Shown here piece by piece: positions 44,278 to 53,411 of a stretch of DNA of 64,000 bases (position 1 is the first letter of the stretch; the number at the start of each line of letters is the position of its first letter). The stretch comes from Falsibacillus albus (GTDB lineage Bacteria; Bacillota; Bacilli; Bacillales; DSM-25281), in the NCBI RefSeq assembly GCF_003668575.1, contig NZ_RCVZ01000003.1, forward strand, positions 318,430 through 382,429. The letters are read 5' to 3'. A program made the position numbers and the translations under genes. The notes beneath the pieces were generated by a model. That model was given only the letters and a program-made list of their open reading frames with translations. It had not been told where the DNA came from and made no database searches.

Positions 44278-45921
44278 TTACCTTCCAACGGTACCCATGC
44301 CGTTGATGATTTTATCGAGCATTTCATCCATGACGGTGATATTTCTGGCAGCAGCGTTATAGGCATGCTGGAATTTGATCATGTTCGTCATTTCCTCGTC
44401 CAGTGAGACGGAGCTGACCGATTGACGGCTTTCGTCCACCGATTGTCTGAGGGTGTCACTGTTCTTTTCGAGGCGATTGGCCTGCTGTGCATCGACGCCA
44501 AGCTTTCCGATCATCCCTTCATAGAAGGATTGCATCGATCCATTTTTGATCGCACTCAACTGAGTCAAATCGATTGTATCCGTTGTTCCTTCCAGCTTTT
44601 GAGACGTTGAGGAAAGCTCCATTCCCTGCAGATTGCTCAAGTTGATGGCATTGGAACCATCCCCTGCATCTCCAGGGACAGAAGAGGCAGCAATTTGATC
44701 AGGCTTTATGTCTGCCATTTCAATCAGCTTGGAAGCATCCTTATAGTTGTCCTTTGTCAAAGCGGCAGGGATGTTAAAGAAGTCTGGAGGGGTAGAGCTG
44801 TCATTCAATCCGTATCCCTTCTTTTGGATGGCGTTAAAGACATTCGCAAAAGTGAATGCCATTTGATCCAGGTTATCAAGCATTTCGGTATACGTCCCGT
44901 GGTCGACTTCATTTCCCCCTGCATCGGTTGTTTTGTAACCATAGGATTCAATCAAACCGCGCAGCTTCCCTTGGGAGAAGCTCATCTCCTGATTGCTGTT
45001 CAGCAGCGACAGCTCCCCTACTTGCTTCTCTCCAGTCGAATTGAACATCTTCAAGTCTTTATCGCCAATGTTTCCTGTCGGATCATAGGCAAGCTTGTTA
45101 TCGCTTCCTTTGAATCCAAGCTGAACATAGTCTGATCCATTTACAAGCGTTTTTCCTGTACTCTTCCCAGTGGCATCCAACAGCTGAATATCATAGATGC
45201 CCTCTGCCATGTCAGATGGTTTCCCTTCCGATTTGACCTTTGTCACCTTAATGTCGACATATTGCGAAAGCTGATCGACGAGCTGATCGCGTTCATCGTA
45301 TAGATCGTTCGGCAGATATCCATGCGGCTCGACCTCACCAATCTGTTTATTTACATCACCGATTTTCTTCAAGATTGAATTGATATCGCGCAGGCTGACG
45401 CTGACCTCGTTCCCTAAATCGTCCTGGATCGAGGATAACGAGTCATGCAGGTAATGAAACGTGTCTGCGACCGCTTGTCCCCTCTCCAACACGACGGAGC
45501 GGGTTCCTTCATTTTCAGGATTGACGCTCAAGTCCTGAAGAGATTGCCAAAATTGGCCCATAACAGCGGAAAGACCGTCTTCGCTCGGTTCATTCATGAT
45601 ATTTTCCATTTTGCTCAATCCGTCTGCACGCGATTGCCAGTATCCTAGTTTATTATTTTCACCACGGTATTGAAGGTCGAGAAAGCCTTCCCTAATCCGC
45701 TGGATTGATCCCGCTTCGACACCGGTCCCCATCTGGCCGGGGATTTGCGGGCGATTCATTGCAGCTGCCGGATACGGTTCCGTCTGTGTAAAATTGACAC
45801 GCTGCCTCGTATATCCAGGGGTATTGGCATTGGCGATATTATGTCCTGTTACGTAAAGGGCGCTTTGCTGGGTCATCATGCCGCGTCTGGCGGTTTCTAG
45901 CCCCATGAAAGTAGATGTCAT
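44278..45921 (-). CDS. flgK: Hook-filament junction protein FlgK (HAP1)
   Basis: 547 residues. Seen: TFMGLETARRGMMTQQSALY, HNIANANTPGYTRQRVNF at the N-terminus and SLDEEMTNMIKFQHAYNAAA, MDEMLDKIINGMGTVGR at the C-terminus, both coiled-coil D0/D1 helices. It starts 35 bp after flgN and precedes flgL by 15 bp. Confidence 0.96.
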   Translation of the reverse strand: MTSTFMGLETARRGMMTQQSALYVTGHNIANANTPGYTRQRVNFTQTEPYPAAAMNRPQIPGQMGTGVEAGSIQRIREGFLDLQYRGENNKLGYWQSRADGLSKMENIMNEPSEDGLSAVMGQFWQSLQDLSVNPENEGTRSVVLERGQAVADTFHYLHDSLSSIQDDLGNEVSVSLRDINSILKKIGDVNKQIGEVEPHGYLPNDLYDERDQLVDQLSQYVDIKVTKVKSEGKPSDMAEGIYDIQLLDATGKSTGKTLVNGSDYVQLGFKGSDNKLAYDPTGNIGDKDLKMFNSTGEKQVGELSLLNSNQEMSFSQGKLRGLIESYGYKTTDAGGNEVDHGTYTEMLDNLDQMAFTFANVFNAIQKKGYGLNDSSTPPDFFNIPAALTKDNYKDASKLIEMADIKPDQIAASSVPGDAGDGSNAINLSNLQGMELSSTSQKLEGTTDTIDLTQLSAIKNGSMQSFYEGMIGKLGVDAQQANRLEKNSDTLRQSVDESRQSVSSVSLDEEMTNMIKFQHAYNAAARNITVMDEMLDKIINGMGTVGR

Positions 45922-45956
45922 GTTCCTTCCTCCACTCTGATTTGCTTGTCACACAT

Positions 45957-46448
45957 TTATGCTTTTGATTCAAAAAGGGTATGATTTGTCGATTGAGACG
46001 ATTCCTCGTGAAGGGTTTTTGAATACCCTGACGAGTTGATGTCTCCGGTCATGAGATCCAGATTCAACCATACATATTGCAAGGACTGTTCAAGGAGCTG
46101 TTGATTCAATTCGTTGATTTCCTTCAAGGAAATCAGCTGCTCCGTCAGCTTGTTTTGTAAAGTATGAGCCTTCATCTGCAAAGGTCCATCCAATTTTGGA
46201 ATGATGGCTGAAATGGTCGCTTCCTTCAGCTGATGCTGCTTCTGAAGTGCATTTGCCGCATGCTGCCTTCGTTCATTCATCATTTCAATCGCTTTTATAT
46301 GGGTTTGTTCATCTTTTATAAGATCGTTGAGGCCGCTAATGTCCCCTACTTTGATGACTTCTGTCTTCTTCTCGGCTAAATGCAAAAGGCTTTGGTGCAG
46401 TGCCGATAACTTTTCAAGACTCTCGATTAATTGCAGTTGTATGGACAT
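45957..46448 (-). CDS. flgN: Flagellar chaperone FlgN (YvyG)
   Basis: 163 residues. Helical export chaperone for FlgK and FlgL. Seen: N-terminal helix LIESLEKLSALHQSLLHLAE and long amphipathic helices after it. It directly precedes flgK and has a sigma-D promoter. Confidence 0.87.
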   Translation of the reverse strand: MSIQLQLIESLEKLSALHQSLLHLAEKKTEVIKVGDISGLNDLIKDEQTHIKAIEMMNERRQHAANALQKQHQLKEATISAIIPKLDGPLQMKAHTLQNKLTEQLISLKEINELNQQLLEQSLQYVWLNLDLMTGDINSSGYSKTLHEESSQSTNHTLFESKA

Positions 46449-46477
46449 GGCGAATCCTCCTTTTAGACCTACACTTT

Positions 46478-46504
46478 ATATCGGTATTCGGACGGTATAG
46501 TTTA
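46478..46504 (-). promoter_or_regulatory. Sigma-D promoter of flgN-flgK-flgL
   Basis: TAAA (46504-46501), 15 bp, ACCGATAT (46485-46478) on the minus strand, near-perfect match. Confidence 0.85.
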
Positions 46505-46551
46505 TAAGACTGAAAGAATTAGTTCTTTTTACGTATAAATATGAATAACGG

Positions 46552-46676
46552 ATTTTAATTTCCGCTCCAGGAAGCTCGCTTTCCGAGGGGCGAGCGTTGA
46601 GCCTCCTCGCTCCGCTGTGGGGTCTCACCTGTCTCGCTGATCCCTCCGGAGTCTCGCACCTTCCGCTCCAGTCAAC
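46552..46676 (+). repeat. REP-like intergenic palindrome, copy H
   Basis: TTTAATTTCCGCTCCAGGAAGC ... CCGCTCCAGTCAAC; the starting GTTGA is eroded. Confidence 0.8.
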
Positions 46677-46780
46677 ACATTGTGATGAAAGATATACAAG
46701 AAACCTATTAAAAAATAAAACTTTCTAGAAATTAACTTTTATCAAGTCTTTGCTGCTATACATTTCTGTAATTTCAGAGT

Positions 46781-46826
46781 AGTCTTCGCTTTTCCTGGCG
46801 GAGTCGCAACTTGCACTCCAACCAAC
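46781..46826 (+). repeat. Partial REP-like element
   Basis: CTTCGCTTTTCCTGGCGGAGTC ... CTTGCACTCCAACCAACA is a short right-end remnant about 100 bp after copy H. Confidence 0.6.
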
Positions 46827-46837
46827 ATCACGAAGTC

Positions 46838-47284
46838 TTACGTATAAATGTTAATGAGCATGCCCTGGATTTCTCCTACCATCCCGAGGATACCCATGCC
46901 TTTCTTTTCTTTCTGTAACACTTCGTTGGTCAAATCGATGAGCTTTTTATCCACTTCTTTGACGATTTTGTAGATTTTTGTCCTGCCTCTACGATTGAAT
47001 CCTCTTTGCTCTTCCAGCTTAAGGCCATTCTTCACGGCATCCTCCATGAAAGCCTTGACGAGCTTTTTATATTTGCGGAGATCTTCAACGGTTTGTGATT
47101 TGGCTAAGACCTTTCCTTGTTCTTCTATCTCGCTGCCCATTTTTGCAAATCTATCATATAGGACATTTGTCCGCTTGCTCGCCATTACTTCTGTAAATGA
47201 AACGGATTCCGACGCGGCTTCTTCTTTCTTTTGCAGCCTTTGGAGAGTGGATTTTGAAACCTTTTGAACTTCCACAGCTTTCAC
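46838..47284 (-). CDS. YaaR-like DUF327 protein
   Basis: 148 residues, basic at the start and helical throughout. Pattern SEIEEQGKVLAKSQTVEDLRKYKKLVKAF and the end GMLINIYT fit the DUF327/YaaR family, whose role is unknown. It lies just past the terminator of the second flagellin gene, so it is probably a separate unit. Association with a flagellar locus is noteworthy. Confidence 0.72.
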   Translation of the reverse strand: MKAVEVQKVSKSTLQRLQKKEEAASESVSFTEVMASKRTNVLYDRFAKMGSEIEEQGKVLAKSQTVEDLRKYKKLVKAFMEDAVKNGLKLEEQRGFNRRGRTKIYKIVKEVDKKLIDLTNEVLQKEKKGMGILGMVGEIQGMLINIYT

Positions 47285-47334
47285 CTTCGTTCTAGTAGTC
47301 TATTACTCTTATTCTAAAATAAGTAAGTTCAAGA

Positions 47335-47367
47335 AAAAAGAGGAGATGACAAAAATCACATCTCCTC
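47335..47367 (-). terminator. Terminator of the second flagellin gene
   Basis: Arms GAGGAGATG (47340-47348) and CATCTCCTC (47359-47367) followed on the minus strand by TTTTTT. Confidence 0.85.
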
Positions 47368-47376
47368 CTTGACCGA

Positions 47377-49149
47377 TTATTTCAATAATTGCAGAACGCC
47401 CTGAGGCAGCTGGTTGGCCTGCGCGAGCATCGCCTGACCTGCCTGGTTCAGGATATTGTTCTTCGTGAACTCCGACATTTCCTTAGCCATATCAACATCG
47501 CGGATACGGGATTCTGCGGACGTCAGATTTTCGTTGGCTGTCTGGATATTCGTCACTGTGTGCTCAAGGCGATTTTGGACCGCTCCAAGCTTGCTCCGTT
47601 CTTCGGAAACCATTTTGATGGCATTGTCAAAAACAGAAATCGCTGAGCTTGCCGCTTCCGCTGTGCTCACATCAACACCGTGGACAGCATTGACACCTGA
47701 AGTAGTAAGTGGCGTGAAATCTGCGTTTCTGGCAATCCCAAGTTTCGCAGCATCCATTACGCTGAGGGAAACATCCATCGTTTCCGATTGGTTAGCTCCG
47801 ATTTGGAAGGAGAGCTTCAAATCTTCCCCTTGATTGGCAGCGAAATCTGCGTCGATCATTTCGATTTCAAGTCCGTTTGTTAATCCATCATCTGTTTTAT
47901 TCGTTCCAACCGTCAATACATTATTTGAAACAGAATGTACAGGTGCTAGAGCTGACACAGGGTTTGGAGTATCAACTTCTGCTTGCGAAAGAACGTTATT
48001 GATTTCATTCAATACGGAAGGAATATCCTTGCCTGTTGGATCAATTGTAGCGGCACCAGATCCATAAGGCGCTGCAGGCGTTCCAAAATTGATGGTTAAA
48101 CCATCAATTTTTAATTGATCCCCAGCTTTCGGGACTTCCGAAAATGTAATAGCAACAGGAGAAGCAGAAATAGATTGTAAATCCGAGCCTAAAACAGTTG
48201 TAGGATTATCTGCGTCATAAGGATTTGTGAAAGAAGTTCCTGATAAATCTGTTGATAAATTCTTATCTGACCCTAAATCTTGCACATCTTTAGGTGACAT
48301 CATCATATTTGAAGTCAATGAGAGTTTCCCAGCAACAAAGGTTCCCGCATTATCTACGGCATCAATCTTACTAACTGAGAAAGAAGGATCATTTTGATCT
48401 ATAGCATTTTTAAACGCTGCCATAAGACTATTAACATTGGCTGCTTGATCTGCAGCAGTGGACGCACTATCAATCCAACTAGCAGGATTAACAGAAATAT
48501 TTCCGCTTACCACACTAGGAGTTGCACTTGTATCAATCTCATAGGTTTTCCCATTGATTGTAATGGTCTTTCCATCAATATTCGCTGCAGTATCTGATCC
48601 AAGAGCGGAGTCAAAATTCACATCCGCCGCAGCCGGTGAAGTCGGTTCTGCATTCACCTGTCCTGCCCATTTGCCAAGCCCTTGATAGCTGATTTTATCC
48701 GAACTGATTTTTGCAAAGCCTGTTCCTTGCTCAGAGCCGCTGAACAGCTTCTTTTGGTTGAACTGCGTCGTATCGGCAATCCGGTCGACTTCGAATGTCA
48801 GCTGATCCATTTCCTGCTGGATGGCACCTCGATCTTCATCCGTCAATGTCCCATTGGAAGCTTGAACAGACAGCTCTCTCATTCTTTGCAGGATGCTGTG
48901 CGTCTCATTCAGCGCACCTTCGCCAGTTTGGATTAATGAAACGCCATCAAGTGCATTGCGTTCCGCCATGTCCAAGCCGCGGATTTGTGAGCGCATTTTT
49001 TCTGAGATGGCCAATCCTGCTGCATCATCCGCCGCCCGGTTGATCCTTAGGCCGGAAGAAAGCTTCTCAAGGCTTTTGGATGTATTGAACATCGTTTGAG
49101 ATAGGTTGCGATACGCATTAAGCGCCTGGATATTATGATTGATTCTCAT
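47377..49149 (-). CDS. Second flagellin (590 residues)
   Basis: 590 residues, longer than hag. Seen: MRINHNIQALNAYRNLSQTM, KLSSGLRINRAADDAAGLAI and LQRMRELSVQASNG at the N-terminus; a variable domain of about 300 residues with flagellin-IN-like motifs (GKTITINGKTYEID, GDQLKIDGLTINFG); and SEERSKLGAVQNRLEHTVTN with PQGVLQLLK at the C-terminus. No cysteine is seen. It starts 3 nt after the FliS-like gene, so the two are translationally coupled. Likely an alternative or minor filament protein. Confidence 0.92.
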   Translation of the reverse strand: MRINHNIQALNAYRNLSQTMFNTSKSLEKLSSGLRINRAADDAAGLAISEKMRSQIRGLDMAERNALDGVSLIQTGEGALNETHSILQRMRELSVQASNGTLTDEDRGAIQQEMDQLTFEVDRIADTTQFNQKKLFSGSEQGTGFAKISSDKISYQGLGKWAGQVNAEPTSPAAADVNFDSALGSDTAANIDGKTITINGKTYEIDTSATPSVVSGNISVNPASWIDSASTAADQAANVNSLMAAFKNAIDQNDPSFSVSKIDAVDNAGTFVAGKLSLTSNMMMSPKDVQDLGSDKNLSTDLSGTSFTNPYDADNPTTVLGSDLQSISASPVAITFSEVPKAGDQLKIDGLTINFGTPAAPYGSGAATIDPTGKDIPSVLNEINNVLSQAEVDTPNPVSALAPVHSVSNNVLTVGTNKTDDGLTNGLEIEMIDADFAANQGEDLKLSFQIGANQSETMDVSLSVMDAAKLGIARNADFTPLTTSGVNAVHGVDVSTAEAASSAISVFDNAIKMVSEERSKLGAVQNRLEHTVTNIQTANENLTSAESRIRDVDMAKEMSEFTKNNILNQAGQAMLAQANQLPQGVLQLLK

Positions 49150-49152
49150 TGG

Positions 49153-49605
49153 TTATTTCCCCTCTTCTACTGTATTCGTATCTCTCTCGTATACAAGGAC
49201 TTGTTTTTCGTATGCATTTGCTTTTTGTCGTTTATAATCTGCCTTCACATTCGGTTTTTCCTTCAAGGACGCATTCCACGCATCGGCAATCCGATTCAGA
49301 ATCTCCAAGACTTCCTTCAGGATGACCGGATCTTTTTTCAAATTTCCTTCGATCACCCGTTCGGCCATATAGTTATAAAGGGCATCCAATTGATCGGCGA
49401 TGATCCCTGCTTCGTAATTAAGGCCGACACCGAATCTATGTAAAATATCATTCACATTTTTCAGCTTTATGTTTGCATCAATAAATTGCTTATTGTATAT
49501 ATCATGAATGGCATTGCTTAAATCGTCTATTGCCGCTTCGTATAAGAGCGACGTAATTTCTTGGGGTGACTTTTGATAAATCAATTCTTTTGTTAAAAAT
49601 TCCAT
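49153..49605 (-). CDS. FliS-like flagellin chaperone (second copy)
   Basis: 150 residues. Seen: YQKSPQEITSLLYEAAIDDL near the start and DALYNYMAERVIEGNLKKDP in the middle, the same two hallmarks as FliS (LMLYNG; ALYDYMNRRL), with a longer charged C-terminus. Probably a chaperone specific for the flagellin encoded immediately downstream. Confidence 0.87.
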   Translation of the reverse strand: MEFLTKELIYQKSPQEITSLLYEAAIDDLSNAIHDIYNKQFIDANIKLKNVNDILHRFGVGLNYEAGIIADQLDALYNYMAERVIEGNLKKDPVILKEVLEILNRIADAWNASLKEKPNVKADYKRQKANAYEKQVLVYERDTNTVEEGK

Positions 49606-49630
49606 TTACCCATTCCTCCTGCTACTGTTT

Positions 49631-49656
49631 TTATCGGTCCGTGTGCAATGAAGTTA
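49631..49656 (-). promoter_or_regulatory. Possible sigma-D promoter before the second fliS/flagellin pair
   Basis: TAAC, 14 bp, ACCGATAA on the minus strand resembles sigma-D but with two or three mismatches. It overlaps the end of the FlhB-like gene. Confidence 0.45.
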
Positions 49657-49950
49657 ATAACTTTTTTCCATTTCTTCGATCAGAAGCAAAATTTCAGCAA
49701 TGACGGAGTATAGCTGCGGAGGAATATTATCCCCAAGATCGATGTCCAGGAGGTGCTTGACAAGGCCGGCATCCTCCTGCATTTGGATATTGTGCTGTTT
49801 GGCCAGCTCGATGATCCTTGCTGCCAATGCACCAGAACCTTGCGCGACAACCGAAGGCGAGCCTCCCTCCGACTCATCATAGCGAACGACAGCCGCAGAA
49901 GGTCCGTTCAATGCCCTTTTGTTTTTTTGATTAAAGTATTGAGGCATCAT
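49654..49950 (-). CDS. FlhB C-terminal domain-like protein (YlqH/FlhX type)
   Basis: 98 residues. Equivalent to the cytoplasmic part of FlhB/EscU after its cleavage site: AAVVRYDESEGGSPSVVAQG, LAARIIELAKQHNIQMQEDA, PPQLYSVIAEILLLIEEM. The FlhB NPTH cleavage motif is replaced by GPSA, so it would not self-cleave. It overlaps the FliK-like gene by four bases (ATGA). Free FlhB-C-like proteins can act in flagellar substrate switching in other bacteria. Confidence 0.87.
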   Translation of the reverse strand: MMPQYFNQKNKRALNGPSAAVVRYDESEGGSPSVVAQGSGALAARIIELAKQHNIQMQEDAGLVKHLLDIDLGDNIPPQLYSVIAEILLLIEEMEKSY

Positions 49951-52253
49951 ATCGAAAAATCGTATCCTTTCTCCGTTATGATCGGCTGTTTAATGGATTG
50001 TTTTTCGTCGGCAGGCGTCTGCTTCTTCTCGACATGAAGCGACGAAAAATGAATGCCGCCAATTCCATAGCCGATTTCCTCGAGCCGTTCCTTCGCAATA
50101 TCCGTCAACGGTTCCATCTTCTCTTTAAATCCTTGACTGTCATTTTTTATATCAATGGATAGATTTCGGTTGTTCGTCTTGAGGGAAATGCCTAAATCTC
50201 CAAGCTTCTTCGTCTCCAATAAGAAGAAGAGGCTGCAATTTTCCCAATCTATTTTTTGAGAATGCCCATTGGAATTAATATAGACCTTTACATTTTCCAC
50301 CTGATCCTTTAAAACGAGCGGCAAGTTGAACATCATACTCTGAAGCCCAGAAGCGTCATTTTTGCTGAGGAGCTGCTGTCCGGTCATATTTTGCAGCATG
50401 GCATCCACTTTACCTGAATGCTGACCCGCACTGTCCGGATCGTTTTGCAGCTGCAATAATATATTTTTCAAATTGGATTCAGGTCCGCTGCTTTTTCCAT
50501 TTTGAGCTAGTGCTTGTGCATGCTCCGCCTCGTGGGTCAAACCGAGCTGACGCATATATTCGAAGACGCCTCTTGCAGAAGGCTGCTGCTTTAAGCCTAT
50601 CTGGGCTTGGTCGAATGCCTCCAGCAGCTGCTTCCCTGGCGAGGATGGCTGGAGCTGTGCTACTTCCTTTGAAACAAAATGCTGCATGCGGGTATCCGAT
50701 GGCTTGAACATGATTTTATCTACCATCTTTTTAATATCTGCAACGATTTTCCGGGCTTCAGGATACTCACCCTGTGCAAGCAGCTGCTTCGCCTGTGATA
50801 GCTGAGAACTGGCGGTCAATAGCTTCTTTTCTGTTTTCATATCTGTATAAAGCATGAAATCGCTTCGCAGGATGGTTTGATCAAGCTGTTTGATGGTCGC
50901 TTCCAGCAGCGGCTTGGCAGCGGGTGTCTTCCCGATGCCCTGCTCGATCGTTTGCAGGTTTTTCGTGATATCCTGCTTAAACGATTTAAAGTCAATGGCC
51001 GCTTGCGATAGCTTCATAGAAATGGTTTTGACGATAAAATCCTTCGACTCGAAGGGAATGCTTGCAAATAATTCGTCATTGAGCTGATAGCTGTCATCGG
51101 CCTTTTGTGGATGACGGTCAGCCTGTTTCTTATTCACTTCCGCTGCGACACTTGTCAATGTGCTCATCAATTCCTGTCTGGCAGCCATTTCCTTTCCGAT
51201 GTCCAACAGTTTCTTTGCTTTCTCCCCTGACTGCTGAATGGAAGAAACGAGATCACTTGGCAGCTGTGGAGACATGTTTTCAATTTCTTGAATGACACGG
51301 GCTAAGTCAGGCTCTTTTTTGATGGCTTTGATCATGTCATTCACTTTATTCAGCAAAACATTCTCTTGAGGTGCCTCAATAGGAGTAACAGCAACTTCGG
51401 TTGATGACTGCTGTTTCAAGGTTGACAACAACAAATTATTAGCGAGCTTCAGCAGCTTTTCAGCGTCAGGCGATCCGGCTTTGCTCTCCGCTAAGCGAAG
51501 TAATTGCTCACTTTGAACCACGCTCTTTTTTAAGAGAGCCGATTGCGAAGGATCCTCCTTCATTGCCTCTTTTAATAAAAAAATCGCTTTTTCCAAATCT
51601 CCGCTTTTGATGCCTTCCATCGCGGCAGAATATACATCTCCCGGCTTCTGATAGACTTGTCCTTTCACTTCAGAAAAGACAAAGCCACTGTCGATATCTT
51701 TTAAATGGTTTGCAAAAGAATCACCGAAGAGCGCTTCATGAACGGACTTCATTTGCAACGGCGTGAAGTCTATTCCTTTTTTTGCTATTAGGGATAAGGT
51801 TTCAAGCTTTTCGCTTAAAGTCCCCTCCCCATGTTCAATGAAATTTTTTATATCTTGGAATGTTTGCTTCGATAGTGGAATACCCTTTTTTTGAAGCATT
51901 TCCGCTGCAGCCTTTACATCGTCCGTCACTTTCTTTCCGTCATTCAACGCGGTCAAAACAGCTCCATCACTTGGTTTGACTGTGGATGATTGTACATTCG
52001 ACTGGCTGGCAGCACTTCTGACTAAGGGCGGGGTTTGCTTCGGATCCACAACTTCAATCGTTGTCTTTCCTTGATTGGATATAGGAGGTTGTTCGAATTT
52101 TACCTTTATTTCCTGGTTTCTCACTTTAAGGACAGCTTCGTTGTTCGGCAATCTTTCCTTGACGGCGGCATGATAAATATCCCCTTCCTTCAGCGCCAAA
52201 GGTGAATCTGAAGGAGCTATGGATGAGACCTTTACATCATTGGTTACTTGCAT
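49947..52253 (-). CDS. FliK-like hook-length control family protein (YlqG-like)
   Basis: 768 residues. The first ~600 residues are charged, Gln/Lys-rich and helical; the last ~110 resemble the FliK hook-length control C-terminal domain (VENVKVYINSNGHSQKIDWE, LGDLGISLKTNNRNLSIDIK, ERLEEIGYGIGGIHFSS). One Cys near the end. The ATG at 52253 has GGAGAG about 8 nt upstream; weaker in-frame GTG starts lie upstream. It pairs with the FlhB-C-like gene just as ylqG-ylqH do in B. subtilis, but here inside the flagellar block. Likely a second substrate-specificity switch. Confidence 0.78.
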   Translation of the reverse strand: MQVTNDVKVSSIAPSDSPLALKEGDIYHAAVKERLPNNEAVLKVRNQEIKVKFEQPPISNQGKTTIEVVDPKQTPPLVRSAASQSNVQSSTVKPSDGAVLTALNDGKKVTDDVKAAAEMLQKKGIPLSKQTFQDIKNFIEHGEGTLSEKLETLSLIAKKGIDFTPLQMKSVHEALFGDSFANHLKDIDSGFVFSEVKGQVYQKPGDVYSAAMEGIKSGDLEKAIFLLKEAMKEDPSQSALLKKSVVQSEQLLRLAESKAGSPDAEKLLKLANNLLLSTLKQQSSTEVAVTPIEAPQENVLLNKVNDMIKAIKKEPDLARVIQEIENMSPQLPSDLVSSIQQSGEKAKKLLDIGKEMAARQELMSTLTSVAAEVNKKQADRHPQKADDSYQLNDELFASIPFESKDFIVKTISMKLSQAAIDFKSFKQDITKNLQTIEQGIGKTPAAKPLLEATIKQLDQTILRSDFMLYTDMKTEKKLLTASSQLSQAKQLLAQGEYPEARKIVADIKKMVDKIMFKPSDTRMQHFVSKEVAQLQPSSPGKQLLEAFDQAQIGLKQQPSARGVFEYMRQLGLTHEAEHAQALAQNGKSSGPESNLKNILLQLQNDPDSAGQHSGKVDAMLQNMTGQQLLSKNDASGLQSMMFNLPLVLKDQVENVKVYINSNGHSQKIDWENCSLFFLLETKKLGDLGISLKTNNRNLSIDIKNDSQGFKEKMEPLTDIAKERLEEIGYGIGGIHFSSLHVEKKQTPADEKQSIKQPIITEKGYDFSI

Positions 52254-52331
52254 TTTTTTCACTCTCCACACTTTTCTCCATGTTTGCCGCTCGTCCTTGA
52301 GCTTTTCTCAAACGTCCGTGTGTTTATTGAT

Positions 52332-52595
52332 TTATCCTTTATAAAACTTAAATATCCCTTTTGCCACAGCCTTCGGATCGACTTGATATTGGCCGTTTTC
52401 AACCTTGGATTTGATTTCCTCGACCTTTGCCTGGCGTTCCTTCATCAGCTGGGAGGATTGCTGCATTTCCTTTGCGGCAGGTGAAATTTCCACTTTATCC
52501 GCTCCCATGCTTTTCGCTTTGTTATATTGCTCGATTTTGTTTGCTTGTTTTTTATATGGATTGATTCCTGATGGTCCGATATTGTTTATTTTCAT
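52332..52595 (-). CDS. flgM: Anti-sigma-D factor FlgM
   Basis: 87 residues. Holds sigma-D until hook completion, then is removed by export or proteolysis. Seen: MKINNIGPSGINPYKKQ at the start and C-terminal sigma-binding helices (AKVEEIKSKVENGQYQVDPK, AVAKGIFKFY). The ATG at 52595 has GAGGG 6 nt upstream. A sigma-D promoter precedes it, giving feedback. Confidence 0.92.
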   Translation of the reverse strand: MKINNIGPSGINPYKKQANKIEQYNKAKSMGADKVEISPAAKEMQQSSQLMKERQAKVEEIKSKVENGQYQVDPKAVAKGIFKFYKG

Positions 52596-52640
52596 ATTCA
52601 ACCCTCGCTTTCTTTCCGTTCAGATTGGTTTATGGTTATT

Positions 52641-52667
52641 ATATCGGATATCGTTGAGAAATGTTTA
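52641..52667 (-). promoter_or_regulatory. Sigma-D promoter of flgM
   Basis: TAAA (52667-52664), 15 bp, TCCGATAT (52648-52641) on the minus strand. Confidence 0.85.
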
Positions 52668-52752
52668 GTGATAAGCGTTAGTACGATATTACCAATCTTG
52701 TTTTTATGTCTTTTTTCGTGAAGTTTGTTTCATATTTTTAAAAGTGAGTTCT

Positions 52753-52866
52753 GTTGATTTCCGCTCCAGGATGCTCGCTTTCCGAGGGGAGGTTGGTGAG
52801 CCTCCTTTGCGAGGTCTAACCTGTCCCGCTAATCCTCTGGAGTCTCGCACCTTCCGCTCCTATCAA
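52753..52866 (+). repeat. REP-like intergenic palindrome, copy J
   Basis: GTTGATTTCCGCTCCAGG ... CCGCTCCTATCAAC, between flgM and yvyF. Confidence 0.85.
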
Positions 52867-52933
52867 CTTCATTCATAGAGTGAAATATTATTAGGAAGTT
52901 AAAACAACAATCCTGGAGAAAACAGACCATCCA

Positions 52934-53347
52934 TTACTTTTGTTTCGAAGAATAATATGTGCGGGTTTCACGAGCCCTAAGTTCTTCAGACCGTTTTTGT
53001 TCATTCTGAAAAATTTCCAAATCAGTCTTAAGCTCCCCGGAACAATCTGCGCAAAGCTTGCCCTGCTGAATAATTTTTCCGCATTTGTCGCACGGGTAGC
53101 CGAGATTCGGGAAGTGCGTGACATTGAGCCTGCCTTTGCGGACGAATTTATGGATGAGATCCTCGGAAACACCGGTCTGTCCTACGATTGTCGGGATCGT
53201 TGCTGCACGGTTTTCCCTCTTTTTTAAAAATTGATAAACTTTTTCATAGTCTTTTTCTTCTTGTTTATAGCATTTTTCACAGATATCCCGAAATACACTT
53301 TTGACAAATATGCTTCCGCAAGTAGGACAGTTTGTAAGCTCTGCCAT
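52934..53347 (-). CDS. yvyF: Flagellar operon protein YvyF (TIGR03826 family)
   Basis: 137 residues. Zinc-finger-like N-terminus (NCPTCGSIF ... ICEKC), a central helix-turn-helix-like stretch (TIVGQTGVSEDLIHKFVRKG), and a second CxxC pair (CDKCGK ... CADC). Function unknown; the family sits between comF and flgM. A sigma-D promoter overlaps the end of comFC. Confidence 0.9.
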   Translation of the reverse strand: MAELTNCPTCGSIFVKSVFRDICEKCYKQEEKDYEKVYQFLKKRENRAATIPTIVGQTGVSEDLIHKFVRKGRLNVTHFPNLGYPCDKCGKIIQQGKLCADCSGELKTDLEIFQNEQKRSEELRARETRTYYSSKQK

Positions 53348-53385
53348 CTGTATGATCCCCCTTGTTGACCCTTTTTCTACCTTTT

Positions 53386-53411
53386 ATATCGGAAGAAGAC
53401 AGGACTTTTTA
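53386..53411 (-). promoter_or_regulatory. Sigma-D promoter of yvyF
   Basis: TAAA (53411-53408), 14 bp, TCCGATAT (53393-53386) on the minus strand. The TAAA overlaps the comFC stop codon. Confidence 0.82.
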
